Origin: Enterocloster bolteae
Lineage (GTDB): Bacteria; Bacillota; Clostridia; Lachnospirales; Lachnospiraceae
Length of the DNA: 64,000 bases
Assembly: GCF_002234575.2 (NCBI RefSeq)
Contig: NZ_CP022464.2
Span: 992,001-1,056,000, forward strand
Direction of reading: 5' to 3'
This document shows, in pieces, positions 8,060-17,124 of this stretch. Position 1 is the stretch's first letter, and every line of letters starts with the position of its first letter. A model generated the notes under the pieces. That model worked only from the letters and a program-made list of their open reading frames with translations, had not been told where the DNA came from and searched no databases. The translations under genes and the position numbers were made by a program.

Positions 8060-9338
8060 TCTGGTTATCATATGCGCAATTCTCTTGCTGGTACTCCTTT
8101 TCCTGAAGGTACCGGTGTATATTGCGGTTTTATCAGCGTCAGCCGTTTACTTTATAGGAACGCCCGGAATGAATCTCTCCATATTTGCCCAGAAGACCAT
8201 AAGCGGCGCAGAGGGACTCTCTCTCCTGGCAATCCCCTTTTTTGTATGTGCAGGCATATTTATGAATTATACGGGCGTCACCAAGCGCATTATGAACTGC
8301 TGTGAAGTGCTGACAGCCAGGATGCCCGGAGGACTGGCGCAGGTCAACATCCTGCTCTCCACTCTCATGGGAGGCTTGTCCGGATCCAGCCTGGCAGACG
8401 CGGCCATGCAGTGTAAGATGCTGGTTCCAACCATGGAGTCAAAGGGATATTCAAAGTCATTTTCAACCGTCATCACAGCCGCATCCGGCATGGTGGTTCC
8501 GCTGATTCCTCCGGGAGTAGGGCTGATTATCTATGGCTGTATCAATAACATATCAATCGGCAAACTGTTCATAGCGGGAATCGGGCCCGGAATTGTTCTC
8601 TGTGTGACATTGATGATATTTACACACTTTTTGTCCAAAAAGAGAGGATACCTGCCAAGCAGGACCACTAAGATTCCTGTTTCTGAAAAAATAGCAGCTG
8701 TCAGGCCTGCATTTCTTCCATTGCTTTTGCCGATCATTATTATCGGCGGGGTAAGGATTGGCGTTTTTACTGCTTCCGAGGCGGGAACTGTGGCAATCGT
8801 ATATGCGGTGCTGCTGGGACTTCTGTATAAAGAACTGACACTTAAAAACGTGATGCAGGGGTGCAAGGAAACAGTAACGACAACGGCGTCTATCATGCTT
8901 ATTGTAGCTGCCGCCACCTGTTTTTCATGGATTCTCACAAAGGAGCAGATACCGCAGCAGTTTTCACAGTGGATGATAAGCAATATCCATAATAAGTATG
9001 TATTCCTGATTATGGTCAATATCTTCCTTTTGATCGTTGGTATGTTTATCGAAGGAAACGCATCCATGATCGTGCTGGCACCTCTTCTGCATCCGGTTGC
9101 AATGGCTTATGGAATTGATGATATCCATTTTGCCATGGTCTATATTTTTAACTGTACAATAGGAGCATTTACACCTCCCATGGGAACACTGATGTTTGTA
9201 AGCTGCGGTATTACCAAGTGTCCTACAAAGGATTTCATAAAGGAAGCAGTTCCATTTTATATCCTGTTTGCAATTGATATTATTGTGCTGACATATATTC
9301 CACAGTTGACTACGTTCCTTGTAAATGTATTTTATTAA
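8052..9338 (+). CDS. TRAP transporter large permease subunit (DctM family)
   Basis: A 428-residue protein with about 12 hydrophobic segments, the ion-coupled transport subunit of the TRAP system. Family marks include VPVYIAVLSAS at the N-terminus, SGAEGLSLLAIPFFVCAG, LLSTLMGGLSGSSLADAA, MVVPLIPPG and FTPPMGTLMFV, corresponding to the DctM repeat halves. ATG 8052 overlaps dctQ by 8 bases with AGAGGAGGA upstream. Together with its partners it probably imports the hexonate or hexuronate handled by the downstream enzymes. Confidence 0.93.
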   Translation: MNNLVIICAILLLVLLFLKVPVYIAVLSASAVYFIGTPGMNLSIFAQKTISGAEGLSLLAIPFFVCAGIFMNYTGVTKRIMNCCEVLTARMPGGLAQVNILLSTLMGGLSGSSLADAAMQCKMLVPTMESKGYSKSFSTVITAASGMVVPLIPPGVGLIIYGCINNISIGKLFIAGIGPGIVLCVTLMIFTHFLSKKRGYLPSRTTKIPVSEKIAAVRPAFLPLLLPIIIIGGVRIGVFTASEAGTVAIVYAVLLGLLYKELTLKNVMQGCKETVTTTASIMLIVAAATCFSWILTKEQIPQQFSQWMISNIHNKYVFLIMVNIFLLIVGMFIEGNASMIVLAPLLHPVAMAYGIDDIHFAMVYIFNCTIGAFTPPMGTLMFVSCGITKCPTKDFIKEAVPFYILFAIDIIVLTYIPQLTTFLVNVFY

Positions 9339-9363
9339 TGCCGGATAAGGAGTGTTGCGGAAA

Positions 9364-10647
9364 ATGAGAGAACGCCAATTTGTAGCGGACCTGGTGAGCA
9401 GCCAGGATTTGCCTAAAATGTTTAAAGTAAGACAGACGTTTCCACGGCCCAGGATTGAGCCGGAGGATATACCGGGAATTATACGGGGATACCTGTCCGA
9501 GGAGAGTTTTGCAGCGAAAGTCAGGCCGGGTATGAGGATTGCCATTACGGCAGGATCCAGGGGAATTGCAAACGTGGCCCTGGTCACAAAGACAATTGCG
9601 GACTATGTTAAATCCAGGGGAGCAGAGCCCTTTGTGGTTCCCGCCATGGGAAGCCATGGGGGAGCTACGGCAGAGGGACAAAAAGATGTCCTGGAGAGTT
9701 ACGGCATCACTGAGTCTTATCTGGGATGCCCGATTCTCTCATCCATGGAAGTAAAAAAGATAGGCGTCAATGAGGAAGGCATGGATGTGTTCATTGACAA
9801 ATATGCCGCGGAAGCGGACGGCATCATTGTCAGCTGCAGGATAAAACCCCATACAGCCTTCAGGGGACCATATGAAAGCGGTATCATGAAAATGATGGCC
9901 ATTGGACTTGGAAAACAGCATGGGGCTGAGGTGTGCCATGAGGCGGGCTTTAAAAACATGGCAAAGTATGTGCCGATGTTTGGAAAAGCAATCATAGAGA
10001 ATGCACCTGTACTGTTTGCAGTGGCAGTGATAGAAAATGCCTTTGATGAGACCTGTAAGATAGCGGCGGTCCAGGCAGAGGACATAGTGGAGAAAGAGCC
10101 GCCCCTTCTCAAAGAGGCATTTACCTACATGCCCAGAATACTGGTGGATTCCTGTGACGTACTGGTTGTGGACCAGATTGGCAAGAATTTCAGCGGTGAT
10201 GGCATGGACCCGAATATTACGGGTACGTTCTGTACACCCTATGCATCTGGCGGTATCAATGCCCAAAGGGTGTGTGTACTGGATTTGAGCCCCGAAACCC
10301 ATGGAAACGGAATCGGTCTTGGATATTCCAGCGCAACTACAAAACGGGTGTTTAACCAGCTGGACCTGGCTTCCATGTATCCAAACGCAATAACCTGTAC
10401 TGTCCTTGGCGGGGTCCGAATCCCCATTGTCATGGAAAGTGATAAGGAAGCCATACAGGTATGCGTCCGCACCTGCAATGAAATTGATAAAAAGAATCCG
10501 AGAATCGTCCGGATTCCCAACAGCCTGCACCTGGAACATATCATGCTGTCAGAGGCTTATTATGATGAAGTCAGGAATCATCCCGGCATCACGATTGAAA
10601 GCGAACCTGAGTATCTTCCTTTTGATGAGGACGGCAACCTGTGGTAA
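9364..10647 (+). CDS. LarA-like (DUF2088) protein, possible nickel-dependent sugar-acid epimerase
   Basis: A 427-residue member of the lactate-racemase-like superfamily. The family holds nickel-pincer-nucleotide enzymes that racemise or epimerise alpha-hydroxy acids. Candidate functional residues are His98 in AMGSHGGAT, His163 in KPHTAF and Lys176 in ESGIMK, which by order resemble the catalytic His residues and cofactor-bearing Lys of LarA; the His-Lys spacing is three residues longer. ATG 9364 lies 11 bases from AAGGAG (9347-9352); a GTG at 9352 overlaps that site and is unlikely. Its place between a TRAP system and uxaB-uxaA suggests C2 epimerisation of an aldonate. No larB, larC or larE is in the window. 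Confidence 0.8.
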   Translation: MRERQFVADLVSSQDLPKMFKVRQTFPRPRIEPEDIPGIIRGYLSEESFAAKVRPGMRIAITAGSRGIANVALVTKTIADYVKSRGAEPFVVPAMGSHGGATAEGQKDVLESYGITESYLGCPILSSMEVKKIGVNEEGMDVFIDKYAAEADGIIVSCRIKPHTAFRGPYESGIMKMMAIGLGKQHGAEVCHEAGFKNMAKYVPMFGKAIIENAPVLFAVAVIENAFDETCKIAAVQAEDIVEKEPPLLKEAFTYMPRILVDSCDVLVVDQIGKNFSGDGMDPNITGTFCTPYASGGINAQRVCVLDLSPETHGNGIGLGYSSATTKRVFNQLDLASMYPNAITCTVLGGVRIPIVMESDKEAIQVCVRTCNEIDKKNPRIVRIPNSLHLEHIMLSEAYYDEVRNHPGITIESEPEYLPFDEDGNLW

Positions 10648-10665
10648 TAGTTAACAATATGAGTT

Positions 10666-10695
10666 GGATACCCCGCTGCAGACAACGGGGTATCC
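10666..10695 (+). other. Intercistronic hairpin before uxaB
   Basis: GGATACCCCG (10666-10675) pairs perfectly with CGGGGTATCC (10686-10695). No T-run follows, so it is more likely an RNA processing or stabilising hairpin, or a leaky terminator, than a full stop between the LarA-like gene and uxaB. Confidence 0.6.
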
Positions 10696-10727
10696 ATTCC
10701 TTGTAAACATAAAGATGGAGGTGTATC

Positions 10728-12068
10728 ATGGCAAGAAAAGAAACAGTAATCCAATTTGGCGAAGGCGGATTCCTCAGAGGCTTTGCAGACTATTTTTTCC
10801 AGAAGATGCAGGACAAAGGGCTGTTTGACGGCTCTGTGGTCATAGTCCAGCCGATTGAAAAAGGGATGTGCAGCGTACTGGAGCAGCAGGGATGTGAGTA
10901 CAACCTGTTCCTCAGAGGCATTGATAACGGGCAGGTGGTGGATGAGCACACCCATATTGACATCATATCCAGGTGCGTGAATCCCTATGATGATTTTGAA
11001 GCCTACATGAAGCTGGCCGAGAACCCGGATTTCCGCTTTATTGTGTCCAATACCACGGAAGCGGGAATCGAGTATGTGGATTCCAACCAATTTACAGATG
11101 CGCCGGCCAGGTCATTTCCCGGCAAGCTGACCCAGCTTTTATATAAGCGGTACCGGCTGGGGCTTAAAGGTTTCATTATTCTCTCCTGTGAGCTGATTGA
11201 CCACAACGGCGAGGAGCTGGAAAAATGCTGTCTCCGTTACGCAAAACAGTGGGAGCTGGGAGAGGAATTTGAGACATGGCTTGTACGGGAAAATGATTTC
11301 TGTTCCACACTGGTGGACCGCATTGTCACCGGATTTCCCAGGGATGAGCATGAGGAGCTCTGCCGGAGGATTGGCGAACAGGACAATATGATGGATACGG
11401 CTGAGATATTCCACCTGTGGGTCATCCAGGGAAGCCATGAGGATGAGCTTCCGTTACAAAAGGCAGGTTTTCATGTGGTCTGGACCGACAATGTGGACCC
11501 GTATAAAAAGAGGAAGGTGCGTATCCTGAACGGAGCCCATACCTCCATGGTGCTGGGAGCCCATTTATACGGACTTAAGACGGTGGGAGAGTGCCTGAAG
11601 GATGAAAAGGTGTCCGCCCTCTTGCGCAAATGCATCTTCAGGGAAATTATACCGGCCATTGGCGATACAGAAGATAACCGGAAATTCGGAGAGGCAGTGC
11701 TGGAACGGTTCTCCAACCCCTTTATCAGGCATATGCTCCTCTCTATTGCGCTTAACTCTGTGTCCAAATTCCGGGCAAGGGTGCTTCCCACCATACTGGA
11801 ATACAGGGATATGTTTGGTTCCTGTCCCCAGGGGCTTACTTTTTCTCTGGCAGCTCTCATGGCATTTTACCGCACCGATGATGCCAATGACAGCCAGGAA
11901 ATCATGGATTTCATGAAAACAGCTCCGGTGGAGGATATTTTAAAGAGGGAAGATTACTGGGGACAGGATTTAAGCCCCCTTCTCGCTGATGTAAAGAAGT
12001 GGTATGAATTGATTGAGACAGAAGGTATGGACAAGGCGTACGACGCGGTTCTGAGTGAATCGGAGTAG
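10728..12068 (+). CDS. uxaB: Tagaturonate reductase (altronate oxidoreductase)
   Basis: NADH-dependent reduction of D-tagaturonate to D-altronate. The 446-residue protein belongs to the mannitol dehydrogenase family: N-terminal nucleotide loop QFGEGGFLRGF, the VVIVQPIEKG strand, the FIVSNTTEAGI motif (about residue 103-113) and catalytic-region ILNGAHTSMVLGAHL. These fit UxaB better than fructuronate reductase UxuB. ATG 10728 has GGAGG 8-9 bases upstream. Directly followed by uxaA, its pathway successor, 47 bp on. Confidence 0.88.
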   Translation: MARKETVIQFGEGGFLRGFADYFFQKMQDKGLFDGSVVIVQPIEKGMCSVLEQQGCEYNLFLRGIDNGQVVDEHTHIDIISRCVNPYDDFEAYMKLAENPDFRFIVSNTTEAGIEYVDSNQFTDAPARSFPGKLTQLLYKRYRLGLKGFIILSCELIDHNGEELEKCCLRYAKQWELGEEFETWLVRENDFCSTLVDRIVTGFPRDEHEELCRRIGEQDNMMDTAEIFHLWVIQGSHEDELPLQKAGFHVVWTDNVDPYKKRKVRILNGAHTSMVLGAHLYGLKTVGECLKDEKVSALLRKCIFREIIPAIGDTEDNRKFGEAVLERFSNPFIRHMLLSIALNSVSKFRARVLPTILEYRDMFGSCPQGLTFSLAALMAFYRTDDANDSQEIMDFMKTAPVEDILKREDYWGQDLSPLLADVKKWYELIETEGMDKAYDAVLSESE

Positions 12069-12115
12069 ATGCCTGTCAGGCATAAATGATATGTGCGGCC
12101 CGGAGGAAGAGTTAT

Positions 12116-13600
12116 ATGCAGGAGTTTATAAAAATCAACAGGGAAGATACGGTGGCGGTGGCGTTAAAGCCGCTGTCCAAAGGAAGTACAGTTGCGTCAG
12201 ACCCATATACAGTGGTTTTAAATGAGGATATTCCCCAGGGACATAAGTTTGCAGTCTGCCAAATACCGGAGGGCGCGCCCGTGGTCAAATACGGCTGCCG
12301 CATCGGATATGCCTCCCGGCAGATTAATCCCGGGGACTGGGTGCATATCCATAATGTACGCACTGCCCTGGGCGATGTGCTGGAGTATCAATACGAGCCT
12401 CAGATAAAGGAACTTCCCAAGTCATCCCCATCCAGCTTTATGGGATATAAGCGGGGGGACGGAGGATGCGGAGTGCGCAATGAACTGTGGATTCTTCCCA
12501 CCGTAGGCTGCGTGAATTCAGTGGCCAGGGCAATGGAGCAGGAGGCAAAGCGCCGTTTTATGCTGGGAAACGTGGAGGATATCGTGGCGTTTGCCCATCC
12601 CTACGGATGCTCCCAGATGGGGGAGGATCAGGAGAATACCAGGAAGGTGCTGGCCGACATCATCCATCATCCCAACGCGGGCGGTGTGCTGGTTCTGGGA
12701 CTGGGCTGTGAAAACTGCAATATACCGGTTCTGATGGACTATATCGGTGAGTATGACCCGGAACGGGTGAAATTCCTGCAATGCCAGGACTGTGAGGATG
12801 AGATGGAAGCTGCCATGGAGCTTCTGGGACAGCTGTATGAGAAGGCTTCCGGGGATGTCAGGGTGGAATGTGACGCGTCTCAGCTGATCATCGGCATGAA
12901 GTGCGGCGGCTCCGACGGGCTGTCGGGAATCACGGCCAATCCGGCGGTGGGTGCATTTTCCGATATACTTATATCCAAGGGCGGGACCACGATTCTCACC
13001 GAGGTGCCGGAGATGTTTGGCGCTGAAACCATTCTGATGAACCGGTGCCGGGATGAGGAGACATTTGCCAGGACTGTGAAGCTCATCAATGGCTTCAAGG
13101 AATATTTCACCAGCCACAACCAGACTATCTATGAAAATCCATCCCCGGGCAATAAAAAGGGGGGTATCTCCACCCTGGAGGATAAGTCTCTTGGCTGCAC
13201 CCAGAAGTCCGGTTCCTCACCAGTGTGCGGTGTGCTGGAGTACGGCGAACGCGTCAGGGAGAAGGGCCTTAACCTGCTGTCCGCTCCGGGCAATGACCTG
13301 GTAGCGGCCACGGCCCTGGCAGTATCCGGCGCCCAGATTGTCCTTTTTACAACGGGAAGGGGCACGCCCTTTGCGACTCTGGTTCCCACCATGAAGATTT
13401 CCTCCAATTCAAAGCTGGCCGGATACAAGGCAGGATGGATCGATTTTAATGCCGGCGAAATGGTGGAGACAAAAACGAAGGACCAGGTGGCCATGGAATT
13501 GTTCCAATATGTTCTCAGGGTGGCTTCCGGGGAAAAGGTTAAGTCAGAGGAAGCCGGTTTTCATGATTTGGCTATCTTTAAGCAGGGAGTCACATTGTAG
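12116..13600 (+). CDS. uxaA: Altronate dehydratase
   Basis: Dehydrates D-altronate to 2-keto-3-deoxygluconate in the cytoplasm. The 494-residue protein has the length of E. coli UxaA, with an N-terminal SAF-type domain (IKINREDTVAVALKPL to about residue 90) and the long catalytic part starting at MGYKRGDGGCGVRNELWILP. Many Cys and His residues (FAHPYGCSQMG, LGLGCENCN, GMKCGGSDGLSG) fit an iron site. I take ATG 12116, with GGAGGAAG 7 bases upstream, rather than an in-frame ATG at 12086 with no ribosome site. It is the last gene before a strong terminator. uxaC, kdgK and kdgA are not in the window. Confidence 0.92.
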   Translation: MQEFIKINREDTVAVALKPLSKGSTVASDPYTVVLNEDIPQGHKFAVCQIPEGAPVVKYGCRIGYASRQINPGDWVHIHNVRTALGDVLEYQYEPQIKELPKSSPSSFMGYKRGDGGCGVRNELWILPTVGCVNSVARAMEQEAKRRFMLGNVEDIVAFAHPYGCSQMGEDQENTRKVLADIIHHPNAGGVLVLGLGCENCNIPVLMDYIGEYDPERVKFLQCQDCEDEMEAAMELLGQLYEKASGDVRVECDASQLIIGMKCGGSDGLSGITANPAVGAFSDILISKGGTTILTEVPEMFGAETILMNRCRDEETFARTVKLINGFKEYFTSHNQTIYENPSPGNKKGGISTLEDKSLGCTQKSGSSPVCGVLEYGERVREKGLNLLSAPGNDLVAATALAVSGAQIVLFTTGRGTPFATLVPTMKISSNSKLAGYKAGWIDFNAGEMVETKTKDQVAMELFQYVLRVASGEKVKSEEAGFHDLAIFKQGVTL

Positions 13601-13677
13601 ATGGATGGCCCGGATTCAGGAATTTAAGGCATGCCCCTACGGCGGGCGGATAAATTGATACAGTATATGTATGGATG

Positions 13678-13715
13678 AAAGCACGGACAAAAGATTAGGT
13701 CCGTGCTTTATTTTT
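13678..13715 (+). terminator. Intrinsic terminator of the aldonate operon
   Basis: AAAGCACGGAC (13678-13688) pairs with GTCCGTGCTTT (13699-13709) and is followed by ATTTTTG. An 11-bp perfect stem about 80 bases after uxaA. Confidence 0.9.
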
Positions 13716-13822
13716 GTACTTTTCCAATTCCTTGCAAAGATTTTACAGATTTTATCTTCCGGAATTTACATTCAATCTTTAAGATAAAACATACAACGGA
13801 ATGATTAGGAGGAAATGGAGTA

Positions 13823-15292
13823 ATGAGAAGAAGTGTAAAATCTTTGATGGCATTGGCCATGGCAGTTTCAGTGTCAGCTTCAATGGCAGTTTTATCCGGC
13901 TGCGGTGCAGCGTCAGGCAGCAAAGCCCGGGATAACGCGGGTGCAGCCAATGCGCAGACCGGCACAGCAGCGGTAAACCAGACCGGAAGCGGGGCAGAGG
14001 CCGGCACAGACACTAATACAGATACCAGTACAGATACCGGTACAGGGTCCGGGACCGGGGGAAACAGCTCCTCCGGAGAAAAAATAGTAATCGAATACTG
14101 GCACTGTAATGCGGAAACACAGGGAGGATTGGTAGTAGACGAGCTGGTTAAGCAGTTTAACGAAAGCAACGACCACATCCAGGTAGTGGCAAAATACAAC
14201 CCGGACATGTATAAGGGACTGATGCAGAACCTCCAGGCAGAGGCGGCAGCAGGCAATTCTCCGGCGTTGGTGCAGATTGGCTGGGCATTTCTGGATTATT
14301 TTTCCAATAACTTTTCCTATGTGTCCCCTCAGGAAGCCATAGACAGGTTTGACAAGGAGGATGCGGGTTTCCTTCAGGACAAATTTCTTCCCAATGTCCT
14401 TGAGCTGGCTGTAAACAGCCAGGGTTCCCAGGTGGGCATCCCCTATTCCCTGAGTAATCCGGTTCTCTACATCAACAAGGACATCTTAAGGGAGGCAGGA
14501 CTTGCGGAGGACGGCCCGGCTACCTGGCAGGAGGTCAGCGAGTTTGCAAAGACCATCAAGGAAAAGACAGGAAAGTACGGTTTTTATATGCAGGAGCCCG
14601 CGGATTTCTGGGCACAGCAGGGACTGATTGAAAGCAGCGGCGCTAAGATGCTGACCACCAACGCTGAGGGCAAAAAAGAGGCCTCCTTTGCCACGGAGGA
14701 TGGAATTGAAGCCATGCAGCTGATAGCTGATATGGTGAAGGACCAGACCGCTTTACATATCTCCTGGGAGGAAGGGTGCCAGAGCTTTATTGACGGCAAC
14801 TGCGCCATGTTATACACCACCATTGCCAGAAGGGCTTCCGTGCAGAAGGGCGCGCAGTTTGACGTGGCAACCGTAAAATCCCCCCTGTGGAAAGACAAGG
14901 AGCGCATGGTTCCGGCAGGAGGATGCTTCCTGGCTATTACGGCTCAGGGCGATGACCAGATTGAGGCGGCATGGGAATTTGAGAAGTTTCTCTACAGCGT
15001 GGAGTCCATGGCAGCCTGGACAGAGGGAACCGGTTATGTGCCTCCCAGAAAGGATGTGGCCGGGGCTGAGAACGGGCTTAAGACATTCCTGGCAGAGAAC
15101 AAGATGATGAACGCAGCCATCCAGCAGATGGACGGAGTGGTTCCGTGGACAGCGTTTCCGGGAGACGCCGGCCTGCAGGCAGAGCAGATGCTCTTAGACA
15201 TGAGGGACCAGATTCTGGGCGGGCAGGTGACGGCAGAACAGGGCATGAAGGCAGCACAGGATGCCATCAACCAGCTGCTGGCAGTACAGTAA
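13823..15292 (+). CDS. Sugar ABC transporter binding lipoprotein (UgpB/MalE-like)
   Basis: Extracellular binding protein for a carbohydrate or glycerol-phosphate compound. The 489-residue precursor begins at ATG 13823 (AGGAGG upstream), has a signal peptide with lipobox LSGC (Cys about residue 30), then a long Thr/Gly/Asp-rich linker to about residue 88 (repeats such as TDTNTDTSTDTGTG). The mature domain is a cluster-B binding fold (IVIEYWHCNAETQGG, ALVQIGWAFLDYF, IPYSLSNPVLYINKDIL). Two MalFG-type permeases and an ATPase follow in the order B-A-E-C known from ugp operons. The ligand cannot be read from sequence. Confidence 0.9.
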   Translation: MRRSVKSLMALAMAVSVSASMAVLSGCGAASGSKARDNAGAANAQTGTAAVNQTGSGAEAGTDTNTDTSTDTGTGSGTGGNSSSGEKIVIEYWHCNAETQGGLVVDELVKQFNESNDHIQVVAKYNPDMYKGLMQNLQAEAAAGNSPALVQIGWAFLDYFSNNFSYVSPQEAIDRFDKEDAGFLQDKFLPNVLELAVNSQGSQVGIPYSLSNPVLYINKDILREAGLAEDGPATWQEVSEFAKTIKEKTGKYGFYMQEPADFWAQQGLIESSGAKMLTTNAEGKKEASFATEDGIEAMQLIADMVKDQTALHISWEEGCQSFIDGNCAMLYTTIARRASVQKGAQFDVATVKSPLWKDKERMVPAGGCFLAITAQGDDQIEAAWEFEKFLYSVESMAAWTEGTGYVPPRKDVAGAENGLKTFLAENKMMNAAIQQMDGVVPWTAFPGDAGLQAEQMLLDMRDQILGGQVTAEQGMKAAQDAINQLLAVQ

Positions 15293-15329
15293 CCGGCTGA
15301 AATACAGCTGCTTACAATAAATTGGAGCG

Positions 15330-15355
15330 GGTATCCCCGGGGACATGGGGATACC
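15330..15355 (+). other. Hairpin between binding-protein and permease genes
   Basis: GGTATCCCC (15330-15338) pairs with GGGGATACC (15347-15355) with an 8-nt loop. No T-run. Position right after the binding-protein gene fits an RNA hairpin that keeps its transcript more abundant than that of the permeases. Confidence 0.6.
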
Positions 15356-15381
15356 TGCCCCTTTATGGAGGTAAAATCAGA

Positions 15382-16272
15382 TTGAATCAGGAAGAAAAAA
15401 AGCAGACACTGCTGGGATATCTGTTTCTTGTGCCATCGCTGGCTGTGTTTGCGGTATTCATGTTTTATCCCCTGTTTTATACGATCTATCTCAGTTTTTT
15501 TGAGTGGAATATGGTAAAACCGGTGAAAAAGTTTGTGGGGCTGGCTAACTATGCAGCCATTTTCAGGGACCCGAATTCCTGGAAGATTGCGGGAAATACG
15601 GCGGTGTATATCCTTGTACTGCTGGTTCTGAATTTTGTGCTGCCCTACATCCTTTCCTTCATCCTGTCAGCGGTGATTAAGAGGGGACAGGGCTTTTATA
15701 AAGCTGTGTTTTTCCTGCCCAGCGTCATATCCCTGGTGGTGGGATCCATTCTTTATATCTGGATTCTGAACCCCATTTCCGGCCCTGTGGCCCTTGTGTT
15801 AAAGTACTTTGGCCTGGCCCTTCCCTTCTGGTCCAAGGCCGAGGGGTGGGTCATTGCTGTACTGAGCATAATCACCTCCTGGAAGGTGTTCGGCTATAAT
15901 TTTATCATCATACTGGCAGGTGTGTCCGGGGTATCCCAGGAGGTCGTTGAGGCGGCCAGACTGGACAATATTCCCCTGTGGAAAATCTTCCGCGACATGG
16001 TGGTTCCCATGAGCTCGGCCACTGGAATCTACGTGTTTATCACCACCATTGTACAGGGGCTTCAGTATGTGTTTACACCCATCAAGGTGGTAACCCAGGG
16101 CGGTCCCAACTACGCCAGCTCCAACCTGATATACATGTCCTACCATGAGGCCTTTACCCTGTACCGCACAGGCACATCATCAGCTGTTTCAGTGATTACC
16201 ATGGTGCTGTTTATTGTACTGCTGCTTCTGGAATTCCGGTTTGTGGAAAAGGGGGTATACTATGAAAATTAA
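15382..16272 (+). CDS. Sugar ABC transporter permease (UgpA/MalF type)
   Basis: A 296-residue inner-membrane permease with six hydrophobic segments. The EAA loop that contacts the ATPase is visible as EVVEAARLDNIPLWKIFRDM (about residues 190-210). I choose TTG 15382 because GGAGG lies 10 bases upstream and the protein then begins LNQEEKKQTLLGYLF, the normal N-terminus; an ATG at 15322 would add residues coded inside the upstream hairpin. The 3' end overlaps the next permease by 11 bases. Confidence 0.9.
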   Translation: MNQEEKKQTLLGYLFLVPSLAVFAVFMFYPLFYTIYLSFFEWNMVKPVKKFVGLANYAAIFRDPNSWKIAGNTAVYILVLLVLNFVLPYILSFILSAVIKRGQGFYKAVFFLPSVISLVVGSILYIWILNPISGPVALVLKYFGLALPFWSKAEGWVIAVLSIITSWKVFGYNFIIILAGVSGVSQEVVEAARLDNIPLWKIFRDMVVPMSSATGIYVFITTIVQGLQYVFTPIKVVTQGGPNYASSNLIYMSYHEAFTLYRTGTSSAVSVITMVLFIVLLLLEFRFVEKGVYYEN

Positions 16273-17086
16273 AGAAATGCAGCCGGGATGGCACCTGCTT
16301 CTTCTGTGTGCCGTGTTCCTTATCCTGATGCCCATTGTATTTGCGGTGTCAAATTCCTTTAAGACCATGCAGGATGCCTTTAATACGGTGTTTCAGATTA
16401 TTCCGGCCAGGCCCACGGTGCAGAATTACATCCATGTATTCAGCAAGCTCCCCTTCTTAAAAATTACCATGAATACATTTTTAATTGCTGCCACTGTAAC
16501 TGTTTTTAAGACCGTTACCGGCCTGTTTGCAGCCTATTCCTTTGTGTATTTTGATTTTAGGGGCAAGGGAATCCTGTACTTTATCATGCTGGCCACCATG
16601 TTCATACCGTTTACCGTTACCATGATTCCCAACTATCTGATGATTTCCAAAATCGGCCTCAGCGACAAGATATGGGGCGTGGCCCTGCCCCAGCTGGCCG
16701 ATGTGCTGGGAATCTTTCTCCTGCGCCAGTCCATGCGGGGAATCCCCAGGGCTCTTATCGAGGCGGCCAGGATGGAGAATGTGAAGAATCTGAAGATCAT
16801 GAGGGATATCATCATCCCGTTAGTACGGCCCTCCATCATTTCCACGGGAATCATCTTTTTCATCAATTCCTGGAACGAGTATGTGTGGCCTGTTCTTATA
16901 CTGAAAAGCAAGGAGAATTATACCCTGTCCCTGGCCCTGCAGATGTACATAAGCGCGGAGGGGGGAACGGAGTTTACCATAGCAATGGCTGTTTCTGTCA
17001 TGACCATGGTGATTCCGCTGGCATTGTATATCCTGTTCCAGCGCTATATCATCAATACCTTTGCCATGTCGGGAATCAAGGGTTAG
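16262..17086 (+). CDS. Sugar ABC transporter permease (UgpE/MalG type)
   Basis: Second permease, 274 residues, six hydrophobic segments, with EAA loop ALIEAARMENVKNLKIMRDI (about residues 163-182) and the typical GIKG C-terminus. ATG 16262 lies in an 11-base overlap with the first permease (AAGGGGG upstream), so translation of the two is coupled. The ATPase follows 38 bp later. Confidence 0.91.
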   Translation: MKIKEMQPGWHLLLLCAVFLILMPIVFAVSNSFKTMQDAFNTVFQIIPARPTVQNYIHVFSKLPFLKITMNTFLIAATVTVFKTVTGLFAAYSFVYFDFRGKGILYFIMLATMFIPFTVTMIPNYLMISKIGLSDKIWGVALPQLADVLGIFLLRQSMRGIPRALIEAARMENVKNLKIMRDIIIPLVRPSIISTGIIFFINSWNEYVWPVLILKSKENYTLSLALQMYISAEGGTEFTIAMAVSVMTMVIPLALYILFQRYIINTFAMSGIKG

Positions 17087-17124
17087 GGAGTTGGCGGCCA
17101 AGGGAATCAAATAAGGAGAAATCA

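Noticed and set aside
16672..17124. N-terminal extension of the sugar ABC ATPase
   Set aside because: The frame is open upstream inside the permease gene, but the ribosome site and the family N-terminus place the start at 17125.
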